Source of the DNA: Symbiodinium natans
Lineage: Eukaryota > Sar > Dinophyceae > Suessiales > Symbiodiniaceae
Reading direction: 5' to 3'
NCBI GenBank assembly: GCA_905221605.1
Contig: CAJNDS010002209.1
Coordinates: forward strand, 548,164 to 563,634
DNA: 15,471 nt
The translations under genes and the position numbers were made by a program. The notes beneath the pieces were generated by a model. That model was not told the origin of the DNA. It did no database searches and saw only the letters and a program-made list of their open reading frames with translations. Positions 1 to 7,290 of this stretch are shown in pieces (position 1 is the stretch's first letter; every line of letters starts with the position of its first letter).

Positions 1-1
1 T

Positions 2-646
2 TCGCTGGCCGTCTACGAAGTATGTGTGATCAGAAGATCGAAATGCGATTCTGAAGTCTCTTGCATGGGGGTGGATCATCTTCAGCACCTCCACATTGGG
101 GGCAGTCTCCGGGTCAAACTGCATCGGCGAGATCGGAAAGGTTGCTGAACTGGGCTGGATCAGTCGAGGCCAAGGTCCATCCATGCGGGCTAAGCGAGCA
201 GCTTTGCGCTCGCAAGCCTCCAGTCCGGACTGGGTGCGTCGCTTCCGTTGAAATGCAGTCATGAACACTTCGGCTCGTAAAGCACCTGTCAAGCACACTG
301 CTTGCCGTCCTCTGTTCTCTTCACATTCTCCGGCATCTTGTTCAGATTTCTGCCGACGTCGATCGCTGCCGCCTTGCAAGTCTTTTTCCGAACCTGTCGG
401 CGCACATGGAGAGCAAACTCCAACTGTAGAAATCACCTTGAACACTGCCTCGAATGTGTTTTCCAGCATCCACAACTGCGTCGAGAGATTGTCACACGGC
501 CGGTGGGACGTGGAAATTGCGCAAGAGTCGTCTTCGTGTATTGTGAGCCCAGTGAAATGATTCTGCCGATAAAGAATGTATCGCCCAGGCCCCTCAAAGC
601 CTTGCGCAGGACGAATGGAATACCTTCCGGTGGCTCTCATGACAAA
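2..646 (-). CDS. Terminal-side exon of a minus-strand gene: His box of a papain/OTU-like domain, then a linker; runs off the left edge
   Basis: The frame is open without a stop from the ATG at 694 to base 1 (231 codons), which is unlikely by chance at this base composition. I place the exon start at 646, after a possible acceptor GCGCAG (652-647). Near the N-terminal end lies GRYILYRQNHFTGLTIHED, a hydrophobic strand followed by an Asn-His-Phe box (His codon 559-557). This resembles the catalytic His strand of OTU, C39 and other papain-fold peptidases, and the previous exon supplies a Cys box. A hydrophilic Arg/Lys/Glu-rich linker follows (about 400-190). After it comes HPHARDFRIAFRSSDHTYFV near the left edge. 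Similar 'H-x-R-D...R-x-F...H-x-Y-x-V-D-G' openings precede nuclease-like domains in some protist proteins I recall, but the decisive part lies outside the window. Product unnamed; coding status is more certain than function. Confidence 0.62.
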
Positions 647-703
647 CTGCGCAATAGCAATTGATGACTTACTGTTGATTTCTTTCTTGTTCATGCCAAG
701 TCA

Positions 704-831
704 CCCCAGAGGTGCTACCATGCGGTTGCCATCTTTCAAGACGAAAAATAGGCCATGGCCTGCGTAAGGGACCTTGACCCCCACGGCCCGCAAAGCGTCC
801 ACCAGGCAAACGTCCCGAAACCGCGGTTCGC
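704..831 (-). CDS. Exon with an OTU/papain-like Cys box
   Basis: The frame reads EPRFRDVCLVDALRAVGVKV, then PYAGHGLFFVLKDGNRMVAP and Leu-Gly. The D-x-C-L-x-x-A-L box (Cys codon 808-806) resembles the nucleophile helix of OTU and related papain-fold peptidases. The following GHGLFFVLKDG looks like a beta-hairpin. It is in the same frame as the next exon (646-2); only one stop, TGA at 703-701, separates them. A 72-bp intron from GTAGCA (718) to GCGCAG (647), phase 0 at both ends, would remove it, but would also remove the attractive MVAPLG end. A non-canonical border directly after Gly (704) is the alternative. The 5' border at 831 joins phase-correctly to the exon ending at 909. Cys-to-His spacing of about 65 residues is short for OTU and nearer to compact C39-like folds. 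Catalytic activity is not shown. Confidence 0.55.
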
Positions 832-908
832 CTTTGGAGTCAAGGGAAGATCACGAAGCAAAACTATGGCAGCTACGCGCCTGTAGTCCGGACGCTATGT
901 TTCTTTAC

Positions 909-1164
909 CACAATTGCGCTTCTCTAGACCACAGGTACACGTGTGTGGCCTGCTTGCAACAGGGACATCGGCACGGCGGCTGTCTTGGCCGATCTTTTCT
1001 GACTCTGAGCCAGGCCGAACATGATTTTCTCCAAAAGCTGCTGCTGCCTGCGAGATGGCGAGAAGCACCAACTTTGGATGTGCCGCGTTTAAGCTTGCGC
1101 CGGCCTGCTCAGAACCAGTTTTCTCAAATGAGGCATCTTCTTGGGCCCGCATTTCCTGCCGAAG
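909..1164 (-). CDS. Hydrophilic linker exon upstream of the Cys-box exon
   Basis: The open frame runs 1173-898 and reads LRQEMRAQEDASFEKTGSEQ..., then AAHPKLVLLAISQAAAAFG, then a charged stretch ending HTCTCGLEKRNCG. It is mostly disordered-looking, with one short hydrophobic helix and a small Cys cluster. A GTAAAG donor at 908 and a CCAAAG acceptor ending at 832 define a 77-bp intron whose phases match (1 base + 2 bases give Gly). Upstream, GTGACA (1240) to TTGTAAG (1165) defines a 76-bp intron with phase 0 on both sides. The only substitution between the two copies in this exon (973/8891) is synonymous in this frame. Function unknown. Confidence 0.5.
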
Positions 1165-1234
1165 CTTACAACACTACCACCATATAGGTAACGCCAATCT
1201 CAGACGCGGTTTTTGTGATCTCTTGACACTGCTA

Positions 1235-1333
1235 TGTCACACAACCATCCTCATCTGCTGAGCGCAAACGCAGCTGAAGGTCCTCGGCGGACGCCACTCC
1301 GGCTTGACTTTCACGGTCGCCGTGCTTCGCAGC
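1235..1333 (-). CDS. Small coding-like exon (GDRESQAGVASAEDLQLRLR)
   Basis: Short open frame ending ...LRLRSADEDGC before the GTGACA donor at 1240, with a CTGACAG acceptor ending at 1334. It joins in phase to the linker exon at 1164. The charged, helix-like composition suggests a linker or coiled segment. The next coding-like piece upstream (1571-1314) is in a different frame and overlaps it by about 20 bp. So either one of the two borders is wrong or a one-base frameshift, shared by both large copies, lies near 1330. Confidence 0.35.
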
Positions 1334-1571
1334 CTGTCAGCGACACCAGCTCGGCGGCACGCCAAGCTTCTTGCCGAGGTGAACCCGGGCTCTCCCTGGC
1401 TTTCAAAAGTTGGATGGACTTACGAAGTTCGTTCTCTCATACATATGAACTTGTTTGAGAGATTATTTCACAGACTAAGGCGCAGGACTCTGGCGCGTCG
1501 CGGGGGTTGTCTTCGAGGAGGTTCTGCAGTCCCGCGCGCTTGTGGAAGGTGTCGACAAGGGCGCTGCCTGA
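1314..1571 (-). CDS. Coding-like segment reaching from repeat module 1 (SGSALVDTFHKRAGLQN...)
   Basis: A frame beginning after CTTTCAG (1572) reads SGSALVDTFHKRAGLQNLLE, DNPRDAPESCALVCEIISQ and then, after one TGA (1439-1437), ENELRKSIQLLKARESPG and RQEAWRAAELVSLTGCEARR. The first residues lie in the 485-bp module and recur in module 2 as SGSALVDAVHKRVGLQN, which supports this frame there. The TGA could sit in an unrecognised small intron or be a true stop. No family recognised. Confidence 0.35.
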
Positions 1572-2005
1572 CTGAAAGGTAATACTGCAAGTTTGGCGAC
1601 GTCTTAACCTGGAACACGACCACCTTTGCCTGCAAGTCGACGACCGAATTGCCTGACTGGAAGGTAAAACTGCAAGTTCAGCATTGTCTTAAGCTGAATG
1701 CGAACACATTTGCCCAGCAACACAGGTACAGATGCGACTTGGTCCTGCACGCCACACAGGAGGTGTCTGCCGCGCAGGCAATGCCATGCATGACAGGTCC
1801 CGGGACAAAGGCCTCGAATGTTGCTGACAGCTGCTGCTTGACTGAACATGAGCGAGATCTGTCATTTGTTCATTCGTTCGACTCCCCAATAAAATCTTGC
1901 GACTCTTCGGAGGCCGCCGACTTCTCCTGGGACTCACTCTCGTCCTTGGCCATCATCTCCTGGGACCTGACTTACTCTTTCATTTGAAAGTTTTGGAGTA
2001 GAGCA
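1521..2005 (+). repeat. 485-bp module 1 of a tandem pair (period 494)
   Basis: From gttctgcagtcccgcgcgct to ttttggagtagagca, this matches 2015-2499 at a constant offset of 494 bp with scattered substitutions; nine bases (2006-2014) separate the two. Inside it, two related subunits of about 83 bp occur (from about 1566 and 1649), sharing tgcctgactg(a/g)aaggtaa and tgcaagtt. On the minus strand the subunits read FQSG-x-x-x-VD and K-V-V-V-F-Q-V-K-T-x-P-N-L-Q in alternative frames. The pair is clearly more diverged than the 7.5-kb copies, so it is older. Confidence 0.9.
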
Positions 2006-2014
2006 CGAAGTGAA

Positions 2015-2499
2015 GTTCTGCAGTCCCACGCGCTTGTGGACGGCGTCGACGAGGGCACTGCCTGACTGAAAGGTCAATTTGCAAGTTTGGCGTCGTCTTA
2101 ACCTGGAATACGACCACCTTTGCCTGCGAGTCGACAAGCGCATTGCCTGACTGGAAGGTAATACTGCAAGTTCAGTATTGTCTTAAGATGAACGTGAACA
2201 CGTTTGCCCAGCAACACAGGTGCATGTGCGAATCGGTCCTGCGCACCACACAGGAGGTGTCTGCCGCGCAGGCAATGCCGTGCATGACAGGTCACTGGAC
2301 AAAGGCCTCGAATGTTGCTGACAGCTGCTGCTTGACTGAACATGAGCGAGATCTGTCATTTGTTCATTCGTTCGACTCCCAAATAAAATCTTGCGACTCT
2401 TCGGAGGCCGCCGAATTTTCCTGGGACTCACTCTCGTCCTTGGCCATCATCTCCTCGGACCTGACATACTCTATCATTGGAAAGTTTTGGAGTAGAGCA
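2015..2499 (+). repeat. 485-bp module 2 of the tandem pair
   Basis: Partner of 1521-2005. On the minus strand the Cys-rich reading of module 1 (...MHGIACAADTSCVAC...) is interrupted here by a TGA where module 1 has GGA, and several residues change. Thus neither module shows clean purifying selection in that frame. The right part is overlapped by the frame at 2990-2364. Confidence 0.9.
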
Positions 2500-2990
2500 G
2501 CATGAAGACTCGTCACCGATCTAAGAGTCGAGCGAAGTTGGCTTGAAGGGGATCTCACGAGGCCCTCTTGCTTTGCGTCGATGCTTGCGGTTGAAGGGGT
2601 CTTCTCGATGCCAAAACCTAACCTCTCGGGACCTTGGCCCATTTTCTTCTCCTTGCAGGGGTTTTCCTTTGTGTAGGGCTCATCGGGCGGGACCTCCTTT
2701 CGTCGTCGTCGTCGTCCCCCGAAGCTCGGCTGGAGGACGAAGCCAAACCGCTTTCCTCCAGCCATGTGGCCTGACGACTTGCTGGTAACCAGAGGCACCA
2801 AAGGCAGCCAATTGTCGGCATTGTCTTGGGTGCGCAATGGGAATCCGGACACAGTCGAATGCGTTGGCGCGCCAGCGCCTAAGCAGACGATTTGAGTTTT
2901 AAGGCTGTGGACATGCTGCCAAGCCTTGCGCAGCCGGCCGTCTACATGAGGTAGTATTGCACTGCTGCAAGCACTCGACTTCGGCTGCAT
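2364..2990 (-). CDS. 208-codon open frame, unknown protein
   Basis: Longest complete frame of the window. It starts with MQPKSSACSSAILPHVDGRL, passes KAWQHVHSLKTQIVCLGAG and a basic run RRRRRKEVPPDEPYTKE (the Arg run is the (CGT)5 microsatellite read on the minus strand), and ends acidic with KDESESQENSAASEESQ. The same frame continues upstream to 3518 with stops only in putative small introns, so the ATG may be internal. The 3' third lies inside repeat module 2. In copy 2 a one-base insertion breaks it in the middle, so at least one copy is not functional in this form, or the downstream half is not coding. No known domain recognised. Confidence 0.4.
   Translation of the reverse strand: MQPKSSACSSAILPHVDGRLRKAWQHVHSLKTQIVCLGAGAPTHSTVSGFPLRTQDNADNWLPLVPLVTSKSSGHMAGGKRFGFVLQPSFGGRRRRRKEVPPDEPYTKENPCKEKKMGQGPERLGFGIEKTPSTASIDAKQEGLVRSPSSQLRSTLRSVTSLHAALLQNFPMIEYVRSEEMMAKDESESQENSAASEESQDFIWESNE
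2701..2715 (+). repeat. (CGT)5 microsatellite
   Basis: Five CGT units. Read on the minus strand in the 208-codon frame they give an Arg run; in another frame they give an Asp run. Same length in copy 2 at 10620-10634. Confidence 0.9.
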
Positions 2991-3095
2991 TCCTCTACTC
3001 TACTTGTCCTTGCACTGCGGGCTACTTGGGTTGGGCCATGCGTATCTTGGATACTGCCTGTGGAGATCAACACCATCCCCTGCTGCACTGCGTTA

Positions 3096-3518
3096 TTGCC
3101 GCAGGCTAGCCTCAAGAAGTTTGGAGCAATCAAGACCACGGGACTCTTGCGCAATGGAAGGAGGCGTGTGCTTGAAGACGAGGGCGGCGTCGGCGAAGTA
3201 GAATCTTACAAGAACTGACTTCCGGGATTAGTGCATCACTTACTGATCGCTAGCCAGGCAGCGCTCGGCTAACGGTCTTAGCGGCTGCTTGCCCAGGACT
3301 TCGGCAAACGTGCCTCACATTTACTAGGCGGGGCACTGTCTCAGAGACGCATCACGGAGATTTGCCACAGTGAAGCGCTAACTTTGGTCCAAATAACGAC
3401 GCGGCAAGGCTTCGCTCAAGAGACCGTTGGCCAATGGCTCCCGACGAAGCATGTTCTCCACTACGGCGGCAATGGGTCCTCGATGTTGCAGCAAATATTC
3501 CACATACCGAATATATGG
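3096..3518 (-). CDS. Chain of three small exons in one frame
   Basis: Exon 1 (about 3518-3383) reads RYVEYLLQHRGPIAAVVENM, LRREPLANGLLSEALPRRYL, Asp-Gln. Exon 2 (3313-3244) reads STFAEVLGKQPLRPLAERCL, ASDQ. Exon 3 (3204-3096) reads FYFADAALVFKHTPPSIAQE, SRGLDCSKLLEASLRQ. All are in the same frame, and every stop falls in two putative introns: GTTAGC...GTGAG at 3382-3314 (69 bp, phase 1) and GTAAGT...TGTAAG at 3243-3205 (39 bp, phase 2). The latter is very short and less certain. The helical pattern L-x-x-A-x-x-x-x-L is protein-like. The frame goes on, after two stops at 3095 and near 3004, into the 208-codon frame. Family not recognised. Confidence 0.45.
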
Positions 3519-3721
3519 TCAGCAACGGGTCTAAGTCCGCACCGCTGCACCAAAAATGAAGCTGAGGCTGCAACGCTTCAACGTGATGCTGGTAAGCTGC
3601 AACAAAATTGTTCTACCGAAGATGACCTCCATGTTGCGAGGGATTACCTCGGCGGGCGCACGCTCCTACAAATATCTCTTACTGTGGAAGCATTCCGTAT
3701 ACTCGCGCGCTCAACGTTTCA

Positions 3722-4138
3722 GCCGGAAAGCGTCAACAGGTAGAAGATGGCAAAGGCGCGTTCTAAGCTGAGAGCCGAAAGCTTCCATGTAAGGTAGTTC
3801 TACCTGGAGTCAAAAACTGGTCGTAGAGTTGCTACGGAGCTGGCTCTTGGCAGGTTCCGGTCAGAGAAGGCAGAAGCCGCGCCAGAGTGAAACATCCTGT
3901 TGTTCAACATGGTCTGCTGCTATCCAACAGGCAACGTCAAGCGCGTCATCGTCAACAGCTCGCTATGCACGAACACCTTTTTCTTTGGATAGTTTGGGGC
4001 TCTGTTTTGAAAATTTGCACCGACAGGGTCTACAAACCTGTCTATAGCTGCCATACACCCTGCCTTCGCGTGACATACGAAGTGGCCGAGGACAGCTCCG
4101 TGAATCTCGGCTGCGCCAGCGCTATGCCCTCTACAAAC
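3722..4138 (-). CDS. Coding-like segment with two in-frame TAG codons
   Basis: One minus-strand frame reads AEIHGAVLGHFVCHAKAGCM, AAIDRFVDPVGANFQNRAPN, YPKKKVFVHSELLTMTRLTL, then TAG (3922-3920), then QQTMLNNRMFHSGAASAFSD and RNLPRASSVATLRPVFDSR, then TAG (3802-3800), then NYLTWKLSALSLERAFAIFY up to TGA (3721). A GTGTTC...TAGCAG intron of 60 bp, phase 0 on both sides, would remove the first TAG. A GCGCAG acceptor lies just before the Glu-Ile-His start. I see protein-like composition but no family. It may be a decayed gene. Confidence 0.38.
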
Positions 4139-4256
4139 TCAAGACTACGCCACATATGGTCGCTTAATGACGGACCTCACTCCAAGCAATCAGTCGAGGA
4201 CCTCCATGGAGGCGGTACTACAGTGACTCGTCGCATCGCGCACGCTGCCACCTTCA

Positions 4257-4481
4257 CAGATGGTGTTCCTGGTCCGGGCGGTGCAGAATTGGAAGGAGGT
4301 GTAGCAGCCTAGCCCTTCTATCTGCTATTGATAGGTTCGACTGCACGAGCTTGCCCTTACCGAATCCTTTGCCCTTCCCTTTGCCTTTGCCCTTATCCTC
4401 ACCTTTACCCTTTTGGTAAGTGGTGAAAAGGGCTGTTTTGGCTGCATAGGCTAGCTGTGTGGCTTCAGCACACAGGCCTAC
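4257..4481 (-). CDS. Gly-Lys repeat exon (possible retroelement gag remnant)
   Basis: The open frame reads CAEATQLAYAAKTALFTTYQ, then KGKGEDKGKGKGKGKGFGKG (4412-4353), then LVQSNLSIADRRARLLHL. Alanine-rich helices followed by a GK tract and then a short D-R-R-x-R-L helix is an arrangement I associate with gag-like parts of dinoflagellate Copia polyproteins. There a CCHC knuckle would follow; none is seen in this frame. A nearby alternative frame gives a Pro-rich run (TPPSNSAPPGPGTP), suggesting a splice or a frameshift near 4310. The exon ends 20 bp from the satellite array. GK tracts also occur in host RNA-binding proteins, so the element assignment is weak. Confidence 0.4.
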
Positions 4482-4501
4482 CTACGTGCGCTTGCACTGA
4501 G

Positions 4502-6410
4502 CGCATGCCTTCCAAACCCTACACCTGAACCCTCGACATCACGGTCTCGCGTCAGCAACGATGCAATGAGCTGGCTGTCGTCAGATTCTTTCTCATGACT
4601 CTGCGTTCTGAGCTCACGTACACGCAGCTCCCGCGAGCATGCCTTCCAAACCCTAAACCTGAAGCCTGACATCATGGTCTTGTTTCAGCAATGATGCAAT
4701 AATCTGGCGGTTGCCCGGTCGGATGCCTTCCAAACCCTAAACCGAAACCCTGGACATCACGGTCTTGCATCAGCAATAATCTGGCAGTTGCCAGGTCCCG
4801 CCTACACGCAGCTCCCACGAGCGTGCCTTCCAAACCCTAAACCTAGAGCCTGGCATCACGGTCTTGCCTCAGCGATGATGCAATAATCTGGCTGCTGCCC
4901 GGTCGCATGCCTTCCAAACCCTAAACCTCAAGCCTGACATCATGGTCTTGCCTCAGCAATGATGCAATAATCTGGCTGTTGTCAGGTCGCATGTCTCTTG
5001 CGTCAGCAACGATGCAATAATCTGGCTGTCGTCAGGTCCTTTCTCATGGCTCGTTCTGAGCTCACCTACACGCAGCTCCCGCGAGACTGCCTTCCAAACC
5101 ATAACCCAAAGCCTGACATCATGGTCTTGTTTCAGCAATGATGCAATAATCTGGCTGTTGCCCGGTCGGATGCCTTACAAACCCTACTCCAAACCCTAAA
5201 CCTAAAGCCTGACATCATGGTCTTGTTTCAGCAAGGATGCAATAATCTGGCTGTTGCCCGGTCGGATGCCTTAAAGACCCTAAACCGAGACTCTAGACAT
5301 CGTGGTCTGGCATGGTCTTGTTTCAGCAATGATGCAATAATCTGGCTGTTGCCCGGTCGTATGCCTTACAAACCCTACTCCAAACCCTAAACCTAAAGCC
5401 TGACATCATGGTCTTGTTTCAGCAATCATGCAAGAATCTGGCTGTTGCCCGGTCGGATGCCTTACAAACCCTACTCCAAACCCTAAACCTAAAGCCTGAC
5501 ATCATGGTTTTTTGTCAGCAATCATGCAATAATCTGGCTGTTGCCCGGTCGGATGCCTTACAGACCCTAAACCGAAACTCTAGACATCGCGGTCTTGCGT
5601 GGTCTTGCATCAGCAGTGATGCAAAAACCAACCCTTGCAGCACAGATGCGTGGAAGTTTATGTGACTGGCAAGAAAATGAGGTGTTATATGATTCCCCCA
5701 GCATGAAAGCTGCAGCGAATGCTGCAACTGCAAATGCCAAACCCTAAACCGAAACCCTAGAAATCAGGGTCTTGCATCAGCAATAATCTGGCTGTTGCCA
5801 GGTCCCACCTACACGCAGCTCCCACGGGCGTGTCTTCCAAACCCTAAACCTAGAGCCTGACATCACGGTCTTGCCTCAGCAACGATGCAATAATCTGGTT
5901 GCTGCCCGGTCGCATGCCTTCCAAACCCTAAACCTCAAGCCTGACATCATGGTCTTGCCTCAGCAATGATGCAATAATCTGGCTGTTGTCAGGTCGCATG
6001 TCTCTTGCGTCAGCAACGATGCAATAATCTGGCTGTCGTCAGGTCCTTTCTCATGGCTCGTTCTGAGCTCACCTACACGCAGCTCCCGCGAGACTGCCTT
6101 CCAAACCATAGCCCAAAGCCTGACATCATGGTCTTGTTTCATAAATGATGCAATAATCTGGCTGCTGCCCAATCGGATCGCGGTCTGGCATGGTCTTGTT
6201 TCAGCAATGATGCAATGATCTGGCTGCTGCCCGGTCGGATGCCTTACAAACCCTACTCCAAACCCTAAACCTAAAGCCTGACATCATGGTCTTGTTTCAG
6301 CAATCTTGCAATAATCTGGCTGTTGCCCGGTCGGATGCCTTACAGACCCTAAACCGAAACTCTAGACATCGCGGTCTTGCATGGTCTTGCATCAGCAGTG
6401 ATGCAAAAAC
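4502..6410 (+). repeat. Satellite array, about 84-bp monomers containing CCCTAAA
   Basis: About 16 monomers. A typical one starts with gccttccaaaccctaaacct, continues gaagcctgacatcatggtct, then tgtttcagcaatgatgcaat and aatctggctgttgcccggtc, and ends ggat. Most units carry CCAAACCCTAAACC, equal to nearly two telomere-type heptamers. Some units are expanded by a segment ctcacctacacgcagctccc (near 4613, 4800, 5060, 5806, 6070). Others have cttacaaaccctactccaaa in place of the first line. Short frames on both strands through the array are satellite translations, not genes. Confidence 0.93.
4731..5737 (+). repeat. Higher-order repeat 1 of the satellite (1,007 bp)
   Basis: The series of variant monomers from caaaccctaaaccgaaaccc onwards is repeated from 5738 at an offset of exactly 1,007 bp. 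It ends in a non-satellite tail (about 5600-5737) with tgatgcaaaaaccaaccctt and gaaagctgcagcgaatgctg. Confidence 0.85.
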
Positions 6411-6516
6411 CAACCCTTGCAGCACAGATGCATGGAAGTTTATGTGACTGCCAAGAAAATGAGGTGTTATATGGTTCCCCCAGGATGAAAGCTGCAGCGA
6501 ATGCTGCAAATGCAAA
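5738..6516 (+). repeat. Higher-order repeat 2 of the satellite, internally shortened
   Basis: Follows repeat 1 monomer for monomer, but has lost about 225 bp: the tail that is at 5612 in repeat 1 lies only 782 bp further right. Three of the cttacaaaccctactcc-type monomers of repeat 1 are reduced to one. Confidence 0.82.
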
Positions 6517-6780
6517 TGCGGCTGCAATGTCTGCAGACAAACATCGCCGTGTGTCGGCGTATACTGAGAGCATCAGTTCTGGAGACAAGCACATGACTCC
6601 CTGGCTTGGACACTGTGTGTAGAAAAACGGACAAGGAGTTACAAACTCTTTTTCCCCAGCAACATGATGAAGTCTGACACCGATCTGGCATGCATTGTCA
6701 ACCAGAAGGGCCAAGTGATCTGGGTTTAGCTTGGGCTTGATGGGATGAATGATTCACACGAGCAAGCCTTCAGGGTGTGC
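6517..6780. other. Spacer between satellite and telomere-like blocks
   Basis: Non-repetitive apart from a GCA/GCT/AAT-rich stretch around 6490-6540 that gives Ala/Asn or Ala/Phe runs in several frames. Open frames of 81 codons (plus, 6377-6622) and 121 codons (minus, 6714-6349) start or end in satellite sequence, and I do not consider them genes. No RNA gene, promoter or terminator recognised. Confidence 0.5.
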
Positions 6781-6905
6781 AGGGTTTTGGGTTTAGGGTT
6801 AAGGGGTCAGGGTTTATAGGGTTTGGGGTTTAGGGTTTAGGTGGAGGCTTGTGGATCGTTATAAGCCGGTGGTTCAGGGTTTTAATATTACAGGGTTTAG
6901 GGATA
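6781..6905 (+). repeat. Interstitial telomere-like block 1, TTTAGGG orientation
   Basis: Degenerate run with agggttttgggtttagggtt, ggggtttagggtttagg and, further right, acagggtttaggg. Units are TTTAGGG with variants TTTTGGG, TTTGGGG and TTTATAGGG. Confidence 0.85.
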
Positions 6906-7185
6906 TAGGTAAACGTAGTAGAGAAGCCATACTTTGCCCTACCCATCAAGCCTCAGCCCTAAACCCTACCTCTGACTAGGTGAGCTTAAGGTTTAGAAAG
7001 CAACCAGAGCTGCGGTATCGGGTTTCGGGTGTAGGTTTTGCTTTGACTTAAAAAACACAGAGGGGTTATAGGGGGGATGCTACTGGCAAGGAACTGTGAG
7101 TGTGAGGCAGGTTTCTTTGTGGTCGTGTCCCCAAAGGACTTTCCAAAATGTACAAGAAGCGGTTCACTCAGACACCAAATGAATA
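6906..7185. other. Intervening segment with a few CCCTAAA motifs
   Basis: Mostly unique sequence with isolated motifs (gccctaaaccctacc near 6956, ggtttagaaag near 6989). No gene or RNA recognised. Confidence 0.5.
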
Positions 7186-7290
7186 GTAACCCGAAACCCT
7201 AAACTCTAAACCCTAGAACCTGAAACCCTAACCCACGAACCCATCTGGACTCTTGCAGTAACCCTAAACCCTAAACCCCAAACCCTAGCC
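7186..7290 (-). repeat. Interstitial telomere-like block 2, CCCTAAA orientation
   Basis: Runs such as aaccctaaaccctaaacccc and gaaaccctaaactctaaacc, broken by cacgaacccatctggactct. The orientation is opposite to blocks 1 and 3. Confidence 0.88.

Noticed and set aside
942-983. Plus-strand CCHC zinc-knuckle-like motif (CVACLQQGHRHGGC) in a 137-codon frame at 774-1187
   Set aside because: It matches C-x2-C-x4-H-x4-C, but it lies antisense to minus-strand exons with better frames and compatible introns, and the one difference between copies is non-synonymous here and synonymous on the minus strand. Probably coincidence.
1649-2505. Plus-strand frames of 112 and 120 codons in the two 485-bp modules
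   Set aside because: Similar in both modules because the DNA is duplicated, but differences fall at all codon positions, one is shortened by a stop, and they oppose the minus-strand gene direction.
2364-3000. Plus-strand 81-codon frame at 2543-2788 with a Val run
   Set aside because: The Val run is the CGT microsatellite in another frame; the minus-strand frame is longer and continuous with upstream exons.
4325-4345. ggttcga, as in a tRNA T-loop
   Set aside because: No acceptor, D or anticodon stems can be drawn around it.
4416-4421. Consensus GTAAGT donor on the plus strand
   Set aside because: No convincing plus-strand exon precedes it, and it lies in the Gly-Lys exon of the minus strand.
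4425-4445. Possible spliced-leader relic (ttttggct)
   Set aside because: Only eight bases agree with the dinoflagellate leader as I remember it; this is expected by chance.
4502-6410. Regularly spaced repeats suggesting a CRISPR array
   Set aside because: Whole monomers are repeated without unique spacers, in a eukaryote-like context.
4478-6714. Many 60-121-codon frames within and at the edge of the satellite, both strands
   Set aside because: They repeat with the monomers, share the same residues and start or end at monomer variants: satellite translations.
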